DNA from: Azonexus sp.
GTDB taxonomy: Bacteria > Pseudomonadota > Gammaproteobacteria > Burkholderiales > Rhodocyclaceae
NCBI RefSeq assembly: GCF_023150235.1
Contig: NZ_JAKLLH010000011.1
Span: forward strand, 62,001 to 126,000
Direction: 5' to 3'
DNA: 64,000 nt
Shown here piece after piece: positions 43,913 through 51,290 of this stretch (the stretch's first letter is position 1; each line of letters starts with the position of its first letter). The position numbers and the translations under genes were made by a program. The notes beneath the pieces are model-generated. The model did no database searches and was not told where the DNA came from. It worked only from the letters and a program-made list of their open reading frames with translations.

Positions 43913-44149
43913 ATGTTGATCAAGATACTGGGCAGCGGCTGCCCCAAGTGCAACCGCCTCGAACAACTGACCCGCGAAGCGGTGGCCGAACTCGGGCTGG
44001 AGGCTCGCTTCGAGCACGTGCGGGAGATGGACAAGATCATGGCCTATCCAATCATGACCACCCCGGCGCTGGTGATCGACGAACAGGTCATGGCCTCCGG
44101 GCGGATTCCCGGCAAGGACGAACTGCGGGCCTGGCTCAAGGGCCGCTGA
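43913..44149 (+). CDS. Thioredoxin-like small disulphide protein
   Basis: A 78-residue protein of the MTH895/TM0996 thioredoxin-glutaredoxin type with active site GSGCPKCNRLE and the cis-proline region TTPALVIDE. It lies 12 nt after the permease gene and is the last gene of the operon. It may supply reducing power for arsenate reduction or keep the permease's CSC cysteines reduced; this is inference from position. Confidence 0.9.
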   Translation: MLIKILGSGCPKCNRLEQLTREAVAELGLEARFEHVREMDKIMAYPIMTTPALVIDEQVMASGRIPGKDELRAWLKGR

Positions 44150-44182
44150 CCGGCGGGTTGGCGCTGCCGGCAAGCGGCAATG

Positions 44183-44198
44183 CCACGGTCGACCGTGG
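44183..44198. repeat. Perfect head of the dispersed palindrome
   Basis: CCACGGTCGACCGTGG, a perfect 16-bp palindrome, between the thioredoxin-like gene and the coiled-coil protein gene. The tail is a GC-rich hairpin (GGCGATATTCGCC) in place of the A/T tail. Confidence 0.75.
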
Positions 44199-44269
44199 GA
44201 TTCGGCGATATTCGCCGGCATTCCGCTAAAATGGGGCACACCGTTCCGGCCTTGCCTCGTGGAGTTCGC

Positions 44270-44860
44270 ATGCCTACCGCCCCTGCCCGCCCCCTTCTCC
44301 GTCTGCCCGCCCTGTTCCCGGCCTTGCTGCTGGGCCTGGCGTTGAGCGTGCCCGGCGCGGCCGAGGCCAAGCGCAGCGGCACGTCGCACACCAGTTCGCA
44401 TGCCGGCTCCGACGGCCACACCAGCAGCAAGGCCGATAGCGGCGGACCCAGCCTTTCGCTCAGCCTGCCGCGCCAGCGCAGCGGCGAGCGCGAGAGCAGC
44501 CCGGAAACGCCGGTTGCCGCAGCAGCCGCCGAACCCGGCCCGACCGGCAAGCGCCAGGATGCCGGGCAGAAAGCCGCGGCCGACGCCGAAGCCGCGCGCA
44601 AACTCGAAGAATCGCTGACCCTGGCCCGCCAGAAGGCCGTGGCCGAACAAGCCGCGCAGGCGGCAGCCGAAGAAAAGAAACGCCGCGAGAGCGAGCAAAA
44701 GCAGCAGGACCGCGAACAGGCCAAGCTCGAAGAAGCGCAGCGCCAGTACGCCTGGGAATCGCGCTGCCAGATCAAGCCGGTGATGAGCGATGAGGAAATC
44801 GCCACCTGCCGCGACGTCTGGACGCGCCCGGCGCCGAAACAGTGGGTTGCCGGCAAATAA
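44270..44860 (+). CDS. Secreted coiled-coil protein, unknown function
   Basis: A 196-residue protein with a signal peptide (LFPALLLGLALSVPGAAEA), a Ser/Gly/His-rich segment, a long charged coiled coil (about residues 90-160; AEEKKRRESEQKQQDREQAK) and a short C-terminal domain with two cysteines (SRCQIKP, ATCRDVW), which may form a disulphide. GTGGAG lies 5 nt before the ATG. The frame is open into a repeat copy upstream, but the signal peptide sets this start. No family recognised. Confidence 0.75.
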   Translation: MPTAPARPLLRLPALFPALLLGLALSVPGAAEAKRSGTSHTSSHAGSDGHTSSKADSGGPSLSLSLPRQRSGERESSPETPVAAAAAEPGPTGKRQDAGQKAAADAEAARKLEESLTLARQKAVAEQAAQAAAEEKKRRESEQKQQDREQAKLEEAQRQYAWESRCQIKPVMSDEEIATCRDVWTRPAPKQWVAGK

Positions 44861-44888
44861 GCCCCGGTACCAGGATTTTGCGCTTATT

Positions 44889-44917
44889 CACGGTCGACCG
44901 CGGTAAACGGCAAAAAC
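44889..44917 (+). repeat. Palindromic dispersed repeat, variant
   Basis: CACGGTCGACCGCGGTAAAC then GGCAAAAAC, in the intergenic space before the LysE-family gene. The tail is diverged but keeps the GGCAAAAA of other copies. Confidence 0.6.
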
Positions 44918-44981
44918 GGCGCAGCGCCGGCCCGTAGCGGCAACAGGCCGCGTCGACCAACTTCAAGACAGGAACGCCCGC

Positions 44982-45596
44982 ATGGTCTCCCTCGAATTTC
45001 TCATCACCTCGCTAATCGTCGTCGTCACCCCCGGCACCGGCGTCATCTACAGCCTGTCCACCGGCCTCACCCAGGGCCGCCGCGCCAGCGTCTTTGCCGC
45101 GCTCGGCTGCACCATCGGCATCGTGCCGCACCTGCTGGCGACCATCCTCGGCCTGGCGGCATTGATGCACACCAGCGCCCTCGCCTTCCAGCTGCTCAAA
45201 TACGCCGGCGTCGCCTACCTGTTCTACCTCGCCTTCGCCACCTGGCGCGACCGCTCGGCCTTCGCCGTCGACGGCAGCACGGCGCAAGCCAGCCGCCGCC
45301 AACTGGTCGGCAAGGGTCTGCTGGTCAATACCCTCAATCCCAAGCTGACGCTGTTCTTCCTCGCCTTCCTGCCGCAGTTCGTCGACGCCAGCGCTCCGGC
45401 CGCGCTGCCGCAACTGCTGCTGTTGAGCGCGGTATTCATGGCGATGACCTTCGTCATCTTCGTCGCCTACGGTTTTCTCGCGCACGCCTTCCGCCGCCAG
45501 GTGATCGAATCGGCGCGCACGCAAAACCTGCTCCGCCACGGCTTCGCCGCCGCCTTTGCCGGGCTCGGCGCCCGCCTCGCCAGCGGCGAGCGTTAA
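44982..45596 (+). CDS. LysE/RhtB-family amino-acid exporter
   Basis: A 204-residue exporter of the LysE superfamily with about six helices and the signatures [20 protein letters not shown] and [19 protein letters not shown]. Members export lysine, threonine, homoserine or other amino acids; the exact one cannot be read from sequence alone. It follows the coiled-coil gene after a palindromic repeat and precedes queF, with no obvious operon link to either. Confidence 0.92.
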   Translation: MVSLEFLITSLIVVVTPGTGVIYSLSTGLTQGRRASVFAALGCTIGIVPHLLATILGLAALMHTSALAFQLLKYAGVAYLFYLAFATWRDRSAFAVDGSTAQASRRQLVGKGLLVNTLNPKLTLFFLAFLPQFVDASAPAALPQLLLLSAVFMAMTFVIFVAYGFLAHAFRRQVIESARTQNLLRHGFAAAFAGLGARLASGER

Positions 45597-45661
45597 GGGC
45601 TGCCGCCGGCCGCCCATCCCGTCACCGCCGGCCCCCGCCAAAGCCGGTAAAATCGCGCCCC

Positions 45662-46591
45662 ATGACCACCTCCGCCTCTCCCGCCCCGGCCTCCTGCCCC
45701 GAAGCCTCGGCCTCGCCGCTCGGCAAAAGCACCGCCTACGCCAGCACCTACGCCCCCGAATTGCTGTTCCCCATCCCGCGCCAGGGCAAGCGCGACGAAC
45801 TCGGCCTGCACGCCGACGCACTGCCCTTCGTCGGCGAAGACCTGTGGAACGCCTACGAAGTCTCGTGGCTCAACCCGCGCGGCAAGCCGGTGGTCGCCGT
45901 CGGCACCCTGCGCGTGCCGGCCGACAGCCCGCGCCTGATCGAATCCAAGTCGCTCAAGCTCTACCTCAACTCGCTCAACCAAACCGCCTTTGCCGACCCC
46001 GCCGCCGTCGCCGCCATCCTCAGCCGCGACCTCTCGGCCGCCGCCGGCGCCCCGGTCCGGGTCGAACTCGCCGCGCTCGGCGAACAACCGCCGGCCAGCG
46101 TCGGCTACCCGCAAGGCGTGCTGCTCGACGAGCTCGACATCGACTGCAACGACTACCAGCCGGCGCCGCAACTGCTGACCACGGTCGACGCCGCAAACCG
46201 GCAAAAACCCGCCGGAGAACACCCCGGCGCGGCAGCGGAAAACCCGGCCATCGTCGAAGAAACCCTGTACTCGCACCTGCTCAAATCCAACTGCCTGGTC
46301 ACCGGCCAGCCCGACTGGGCGATGGTCGTCATCCGCTATCGCGGCCGCGCCATCGACCGCGCCAGCCTGCTCCGCTACCTGGTCTCGTTCCGCAACCACA
46401 ACGAGTTCCACGAACAATGCGTCGAACGCATCTTCTGCGACCTGTGGCAACGCTGCACCCCCGAGGCCCTCGCCGTGCACGCCCGCTACACCCGGCGCGG
46501 CGGCCTCGACATCAACCCCTTCCGCAGCAGCGGCACCCCCACCACGCCCGACTACCCGGCCCCGGACAACACGCGGGAAGTGCGGCAGTAA
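45662..46591 (+). CDS. queF: NADPH-dependent 7-cyano-7-deazaguanine reductase
   Basis: Reduces preQ0 to preQ1 in queuosine biosynthesis. The 309-residue protein is the long, YqfF-like bimodular type: [15 protein letters not shown] in the first half, the catalytic cysteine and aspartate in [15 protein letters not shown], and [10 protein letters not shown] and [14 protein letters not shown] in the second. Compared with E. coli QueF (282 residues, from memory), it has about 16 extra residues just before [14 protein letters not shown], exactly where a copy of the dispersed palindromic repeat lies. Confidence 0.95.
   Translation: MTTSASPAPASCPEASASPLGKSTAYASTYAPELLFPIPRQGKRDELGLHADALPFVGEDLWNAYEVSWLNPRGKPVVAVGTLRVPADSPRLIESKSLKLYLNSLNQTAFADPAAVAAILSRDLSAAAGAPVRVELAALGEQPPASVGYPQGVLLDELDIDCNDYQPAPQLLTTVDAANRQKPAGEHPGAAAENPAIVEETLYSHLLKSNCLVTGQPDWAMVVIRYRGRAIDRASLLRYLVSFRNHNEFHEQCVERIFCDLWQRCTPEALAVHARYTRRGGLDINPFRSSGTPTTPDYPAPDNTREVRQ
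46179..46210 (+). repeat. Palindromic dispersed repeat inside queF
   Basis: CCACGGTCGACGCCGCAAAC followed by CGGCAAAAACCC lies in frame within queF and codes for [11 protein letters not shown]. The site coincides with the lineage-specific insertion before the catalytic cysteine. Confidence 0.6.
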
Positions 46592-46979
46592 GGGGATTGC
46601 GGGCGGGCTGAGGGGCTTGGGTGGCGGCTTCGGGAAAGCTGGGGGGCGGTGTTTCCTTGCCTGACGCCAGCGACTATCAGGCCGCTATCCTGCCCCCCAA
46701 TATCGCCCGGGCTTAGATATCCATCATCTTGGGCTGCAGCCCCTTACGGTTCAAATGCTTGAGGTGGCTTACCGTACTACCAGACAAAGCGCCACAGAAA
46801 ATTGATTGGCATGCTGGTATATCGTTTCGAAATATCGCAAAATCCAGCCCTTCAACAACGAAGAGAGATGGGATATGCAGAATAATTTTTGAATTCTGCA
46901 AGCCCCCACCTCAGCGTAGCGGCTTCGTTCAATATTCAGCCCCAGCGGGCCGTTAGCCCCCCCCCCCCCCGAATAAGCT
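46592..46979. other. Left junction of the second low-GC patch; no gene assigned
   Basis: About 390 bases. GC-rich to about 46710, then a low-GC segment. A 62-codon frame on the minus strand (46713-46901) has unusual composition but no family features, so I do not call it. The segment ends with a run of 14 C just before the DUF4062 gene. Confidence 0.5.
46957..46970 (+). repeat. Homopolymeric C14 tract upstream of the DUF4062 gene
   Basis: Fourteen consecutive cytosines end 9 nt before the ATG of the DUF4062 gene. Long poly-C/G tracts slip during replication and can phase-vary expression from an upstream promoter. There is no Shine-Dalgarno between it and the ATG. Read depth there may also be unreliable. 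Confidence 0.85.
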
Positions 46980-48041
46980 ATGGATAAACGCTACCAAGTT
47001 TTTATCAGCTCCACGTACGCTGACCTTCAAGAAGAACGTCAAGAGGTCATTCAGGCATTGCTGGAGCTTGACTGTATCCCAGCCGGTATGGAGCTGTTCC
47101 CTGCGGCAAGCGAAGATCAATGGACGCTAATCAAAAAAGTAATTGATGACTGTGATTACTACATGGTTATCATCGCAGGCAGATATGGCTCCATCGGCCC
47201 AGACGGATTCAGCTATACCGAAATGGAGTACCGATATGCACTCGACACAGGCAAACCAATCATCGGCTTCGTTCACCGAACCCCAGGCGATCTAGCGGCA
47301 AATCGCTGCGAGTCCACCGACGAAGGGAAAATCAAGTTAGATGCATTCAGAGATTTGGTACAGAAGAAGATGTGCCGTTTCTGGGATAGCCCAGCTGACC
47401 TTGGCAGCCAGGTAAGTCGAAGCTTGGTAAAGCTAATCAAGAGCAACCCCGGCATCGGTTGGGTACGAGGCGACCTCGTACCAGATGAGAGCACCGTAGA
47501 AGAAATCCTCGGCTTACGCCGGCGCATTGAAGAACTTCAGCAGGAGCTTTTGGCCGCGAGCACTCATGGGCCAGAGGGGACAAGAGGGCTCGCTCAAGGC
47601 GACGACACATTCGAAGTCAACTACACCTTTGTAGTCTCGGGCTACGGATATACCGAAAGCAGCTACCCAGGGAGCGTGAACGTGAAATGGGATGACATCT
47701 TTTCGGCAGTGTCACCACTAATGATTAATGAAGCAACAGAAAGTGACCTAGCCAAAGCACTTAACAAATTAATCAATGACTTAACCTATTTAGATGTGGC
47801 GAATTCGACAAATTTTGAAGGTAAGAGGCCGAGAAATTTCCGAATTGATAGCGACGATTTTCAAACCATCAAAATTCAGCTTCGAGCCTTGGGTCTGATT
47901 ACCAAGAGCACGAAAAGCCGGAGCGTAAAAGACACTGCAACGTACTGGACGCTCACCCCATATGGAGACACTGTGATGACACGTCTACGGGCCATACAAA
48001 AGCCTCAGCCACACCAAGCAGCGGCGGGCTCAAGTGCCTAA
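46980..48041 (+). CDS. DUF4062 (TIR-like) protein, probable defence gene
   Basis: A 353-residue protein. The N-terminal DUF4062 domain (about 5-120) has VFISSTYADLQEERQEVI, MELFPAASEDQW and YYMVIIAGRYGS, a flavodoxin/TIR-like fold often found in NACHT- or TPR-containing defence proteins. A coiled coil (about 180-200) leads to a C-terminal region (about 205-340) I do not recognise, with LRALGLITKSTKSRSVKDTA, a winged-helix-like end. No signal peptide. Low GC and codon use unlike neighbours suggest horizontal gain. Start at the ATG; a C14 tract precedes it. Confidence 0.8.
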   Translation: MDKRYQVFISSTYADLQEERQEVIQALLELDCIPAGMELFPAASEDQWTLIKKVIDDCDYYMVIIAGRYGSIGPDGFSYTEMEYRYALDTGKPIIGFVHRTPGDLAANRCESTDEGKIKLDAFRDLVQKKMCRFWDSPADLGSQVSRSLVKLIKSNPGIGWVRGDLVPDESTVEEILGLRRRIEELQQELLAASTHGPEGTRGLAQGDDTFEVNYTFVVSGYGYTESSYPGSVNVKWDDIFSAVSPLMINEATESDLAKALNKLINDLTYLDVANSTNFEGKRPRNFRIDSDDFQTIKIQLRALGLITKSTKSRSVKDTATYWTLTPYGDTVMTRLRAIQKPQPHQAAAGSSA

Positions 48042-48057
48042 TCCATCGTTCCACCGG

Positions 48058-48086
48058 ACCTGCTCGAAAAACCGCGCAGGTTTTTG
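48058..48086 (+). terminator. Weak terminator after the DUF4062 gene
   Basis: Six-base stem ACCTGC / GCAGGT with a 12-nt loop, followed by TTTTTGAATT. Short stem, so low certainty. Confidence 0.4.
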
Positions 48087-48164
48087 AATTCATACATTAG
48101 ATTTCGCCCCCGATAGTCGCTTAATAGCCTAAACGCTTGCCAGGGGCAGCCTCTCAGGCTATTT

Positions 48165-48280
48165 CCACGGTCAACACCGAAAATCAGGCATTTTCAGACA
48201 GAGCGCAGCCGGGTCGTGGACGCTGCAGCGCACAGCCGACTCCAATGGTAAATCTGAGCTTCGCAGACGGTTGACCGTAG
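48165..48280. repeat. Degenerate inverted pair of the dispersed palindrome
   Basis: CCACGGTCAACACCGAAAAT then CAGGCATTTTC (48165-48195) faces GTTGACCGTAG ending at 48280. The CGACC core is changed to CAACx in the left copy and TTGACC in the right, as in the copy near 55.7 kb, so this is a second sequence subfamily. Confidence 0.55.
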
Positions 48281-48313
48281 CAATCAACATCCACCACCAC
48301 CGAGCCGCCCCCC

Positions 48314-48706
48314 TCAAGGCTTCGCCACCCGCCAAACCCCGTTAAACCCGTCCCCAGTCTGGTCGCCGGGTTTCTGGTCCTTGATCCAGAAGTACAGCGG
48401 CTTGCCCCGGTAGGTCCATTGTTGGCGGCCGTCGTCGCGGGTAGTCAGGCTGTAGTCGCCATGCGCGGTGTCGCCGGGGGTGGCGAGCAGCGGCGGCCAG
48501 TTGCTGGCGCAGGGGCCGTTGCAGCTGCTTTTGCCGGCGCTGTCCTTGTCGAAGGTGTAGAGGGTCATGCCGTTGCTGCCGGTGAGCAGGCCGTCGCTGA
48601 TGCGGACCGGCGCGGCGGTGTAAGCAGTGTAGGCGGAGTGGCCGGCGCAGCCGGCGAGCAGGCCGGCTAGTAGCAGGCCGGTGGCGAAACGATGTGCGCG
48701 CTTCAT
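48314..48706 (-). CDS. Secreted-repeat (COG4315) lipoprotein
   Basis: A 130-residue lipoprotein: lipobox LLAGC (cysteine about residue 20), then two copies of the short motif MTLYTFDKDSAGKSSCNG and RGKPLYFWIKDQKPGD, the Y-x-(F/W)-x-x-D pattern of this family. The ends are short and the function is unknown; members are often surface or envelope proteins. A CxxxC pair (CNGPC) may bind metal or form a disulphide. Confidence 0.85.
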   Translation of the reverse strand: MKRAHRFATGLLLAGLLAGCAGHSAYTAYTAAPVRISDGLLTGSNGMTLYTFDKDSAGKSSCNGPCASNWPPLLATPGDTAHGDYSLTTRDDGRQQWTYRGKPLYFWIKDQKPGDQTGDGFNGVWRVAKP

Positions 48707-48860
48707 GTGGATTCTCCTGGTCAGCCAAGATTCCCGATTTTCGGGTCGCCGAGCCAGGCCGGGGAATGGGCGCGGTTTTAAAACTCAGGGGAAATGCGCG
48801 TCGCCGGCACAGGGCTCCCGCTTTTGAACCTGGCGCGCGGCAAAAGTGCCGCGCTTGTCG

Positions 48861-49379
48861 CTAGGCCCAGGGATTGTCCTGCCCGGCGGCGAGCAGGCAG
48901 AGCCAGGCGCGGGTTTCGAATTCGAGCTGGGCGTAGTCGCGTTCGATGTAGGTACACAACTGGTAGAAGGCCTTGTCGTGCTCCGGTTCCTTGAGGTGCG
49001 CGACTTCGTGCGCGGCGATCATGCGCAGGAAGGCTGCCGGAGCTTCGCGGAAGACGGTGGCGATGTGGATTTCGCGCTTGCTCTTGAGTTTGCCGCCTTG
49101 CACGCGAGCGATCCGGGTGTGGGTGCCGAGGGCGTTGCGCACGCTTTGCAGCTTGCCGTCGTAGGCCACCCGAGCCAGCGGCGGGGCGTTGCGCAGGTGG
49201 TCGCTTTTGAGGTCTTCGACGTAGTCGTAGAGGGCGCGGTCGCTGCGCACCTCGTGCGCCTGCGGGTGGCGCTGGCGCAGCCAGGCGGCGAGGCGGTCGT
49301 CGGCGATCATTTGCGCGACCGGCGCGCTGAGGTGCTCGGGGTAGCCGAGCAGGTACACCATGTGTTCGTTGGCCGCCAT
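48861..49379 (-). CDS. YgjP-like (DUF45) metallopeptidase-fold protein
   Basis: A 172-residue protein of the DUF45/YgjP family with the zinc-binding signature AAHEVAHLKEPEHDKAFYQL (HExxH followed by H). Substrate unknown; members are linked to SprT-like peptidases. The ATG at 49379 overlaps the pldA stop (TGATG). A longer frame to 49679 runs antisense into pldA and is not used. Confidence 0.88.
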   Translation of the reverse strand: MAANEHMVYLLGYPEHLSAPVAQMIADDRLAAWLRQRHPQAHEVRSDRALYDYVEDLKSDHLRNAPPLARVAYDGKLQSVRNALGTHTRIARVQGGKLKSKREIHIATVFREAPAAFLRMIAAHEVAHLKEPEHDKAFYQLCTYIERDYAQLEFETRAWLCLLAAGQDNPWA

Positions 49380-50623
49380 CAATACCATTCCAGCAGGGAG
49401 AGACCGACGCCGTAGTAGGTGGCGCGGTGGTTGTAGTCGATCAGGCTTTCGCCGTAGCCGGAGAACCATTGCAGGTGGCCGCGCAGGCTGCCTTCGATGG
49501 GAAAGGCGTAGTCGATCTGCAGCGCGCCCCGGCTCTGCTCGCCGCCGCGCAGCGAGTGGCGCAGCAGCAGCGACAGCTGGTGCCCGCCAAAACGACGGAT
49601 CAGCTGCAGGTCGCCGCGCCCGAGATAGTTGGCGATGTCCGGGTTGTCGTCCTGGCTGCTGGCCTCGCGCACGCGCCACCAGGGGCGCAGCGCCAGCGTC
49701 CAGTCGCCTTTTTCCAGCGCGGCGGTGGCGATCACCCGGTTCCAGCTGCGCGACAGCGGCAGCGCCCGGCCGTTGGACTGGTGGTTGAGGCCGAGCGAGA
49801 ACAGCCGCCCGCGCCAGCCGAGCAAGTCGTAATCGGTGCGCCAGACGAGCATCGCCTCGGGCTCGTAATTGGTCTCGCGGAAGGGGCGCGACAGGCCGCC
49901 GTTATAGACCTGCCAGCGCGACGATTGGGTATAGCCGAACCACAGGTCGCCGTTGCTGCCGAGCAGGTCTTCGGCCAGCTTGGCCTTGAGGCTGATCTGG
50001 AACTTGGCCTCGCCGGCAGTAATCGGCAAGGCCTCGGACAGGCGATGAGCGGGTGCCGGCGAAGCCGGAGCACGGTTAACGCGACTGGCGGAAAACCAGG
50101 GTAGCGCATAGACCGGCTTGTACTGGCGAATTTGCAACACTTGGCCGCGATGCTCCGGGTCCAGCTCCCAGGCCTTGCCGAGCAGCGAGGGGGCGGCGGA
50201 TAACGAAGCGTACAGGCCGGGAGATGCGGCGTTGGCGGCGTTGGCGGCGTTGGCGGCGCTGTTGGCGCTGTTGGCTGCGGTAGCGGCCAAGGCGACCGGA
50301 TTGCTGCTACCGCTGACGCTGCCAGCCGTTGGCACAACGACCCCGCCGGTGCCCGGCTCGACCGCCGGCTTGGCGCTGGCGGAGATCGGACCGGTCATCG
50401 CGCTCGCCGGGGCCGAGGCCCCGGCGGCGCTTCCAATCCGCCCGGTCGGTGGCTGGCCAGTGCCCGGCAAGCTGTCGTAACAGGCCAGCCGCCGTGCCGC
50501 GTCGATCATCTGCCGGCAGGTTTGCCAGGCTTCGCTGCCGCCGGAATTTTGCCCGGCAGCGGCGTTGACCGTGGATATCAGCACCAGCGGCAGCAGCGCC
50601 GGCCAGCGTGGGCAGCAAATCAT
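49379..50623 (-). CDS. pldA: Outer-membrane phospholipase A
   Basis: A 414-residue outer-membrane beta-barrel enzyme that hydrolyses phospholipids mislocated to the outer leaflet. The triad region is [17 protein letters not shown], matching the H-x-S-N-G...S-W-N-R pattern of OMPLA; the final residue is aromatic, as in barrels. After the signal peptide and a [18 protein letters not shown] segment (known in related betaproteobacterial PldA) there is an Ala/Ser/Gly/Asn-rich linker with AAN repeats of about 80 residues. The start ATG overlaps the def stop (ATGA). A copy of the dispersed repeat lies near codons 17-28. Confidence 0.92.
   Translation of the reverse strand: MICCPRWPALLPLVLISTVNAAAGQNSGGSEAWQTCRQMIDAARRLACYDSLPGTGQPPTGRIGSAAGASAPASAMTGPISASAKPAVEPGTGGVVVPTAGSVSGSSNPVALAATAANSANSAANAANAANAASPGLYASLSAAPSLLGKAWELDPEHRGQVLQIRQYKPVYALPWFSASRVNRAPASPAPAHRLSEALPITAGEAKFQISLKAKLAEDLLGSNGDLWFGYTQSSRWQVYNGGLSRPFRETNYEPEAMLVWRTDYDLLGWRGRLFSLGLNHQSNGRALPLSRSWNRVIATAALEKGDWTLALRPWWRVREASSQDDNPDIANYLGRGDLQLIRRFGGHQLSLLLRHSLRGGEQSRGALQIDYAFPIEGSLRGHLQWFSGYGESLIDYNHRATYYGVGLSLLEWY
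50541..50574 (-). repeat. Degenerate dispersed repeat inside pldA
   Basis: On the minus strand CCACGGTCAACGCCGCTGCC then GGGCAAAATTCCGG, in the CAAC subfamily with the copy at 55.7 kb. It lies in the region coding the end of the PldA signal peptide. Only the head and the GGCAAAATT tail agree, so chance cannot be excluded. Confidence 0.4.
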
Positions 50624-51150
50624 TGCAGCCCCGCCAGTTCCGGGAACAGCACGTCGGTATAGCCAAAGCGGCTCAGGTCGCGCACCCGCATCGGGTAAAG
50701 CACGCCCCACAGGTGGTCGCATTCGTGCTGCACGACGCGAGCGTGGAAGCCTTCGGCCTCACGCTCGATGCGCTGGCCGAGCGGGTCAAGGCCCGAGTAA
50801 CGGATCCGCGCCGGCCGCGCCACCTCGCCGCGCATCCCCGGCACCGACAGGCAGCCTTCCCAGCCGCTTTCCTCCGGACCAGGCAGGACCTCGATTTCCG
50901 GGTTGAGCAGCACGGTCAGCGGCACCGCCGGGGCGTCGGGATAACGCGCGCTTTGCGCGAAGCCGAAAATCACCAGCTGCAGATCGACGCCGATCTGCGG
51001 TGCCGCAATCCCGACCCCGCCCGCCGCCGCCATCGTCTCGCGCAGGTCGGCGATCAGCGCATGCAGTTCCGGCGTATCGAAGGCCGTGACCGGCTGCGCC
51101 CGGCGCAGCAAACGCGGGTCGCCCATGCGGAGGATTTCACGGAGGGCCAT
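50620..51150 (-). CDS. def: Peptide deformylase
   Basis: Removes the N-formyl group from new proteins. The 176-residue enzyme has all three metal/active-site motifs: [18 protein letters not shown] (metal cysteine) and QHECDHLWG (metal histidines and catalytic glutamate). It lies upstream of pldA and overlaps its start (ATGA), so pldA is probably in its transcript. It is not next to fmt here, so a second copy may exist elsewhere. Confidence 0.96.
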   Translation of the reverse strand: MALREILRMGDPRLLRRAQPVTAFDTPELHALIADLRETMAAAGGVGIAAPQIGVDLQLVIFGFAQSARYPDAPAVPLTVLLNPEIEVLPGPEESGWEGCLSVPGMRGEVARPARIRYSGLDPLGQRIEREAEGFHARVVQHECDHLWGVLYPMRVRDLSRFGYTDVLFPELAGLQ

Positions 51151-51290
51151 GACGAAATTCCAGAAAAGGGAAAGGCCGGATTTTACGGGATGCCTCGCGG
51201 GCCTGACCGCGAGAACCGATCAGCCCGGGAAAATTCCACATTCACCCTGAAAATCTCATCCGGAGGCACATCAGCGGGGAAGTTCCAGGA

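Noticed and set aside
46713..46901. 62-codon minus-strand ORF in the second low-GC patch
   Set aside because: No family features, ribosome-binding site or partner; short frames are expected in AT-richer DNA.
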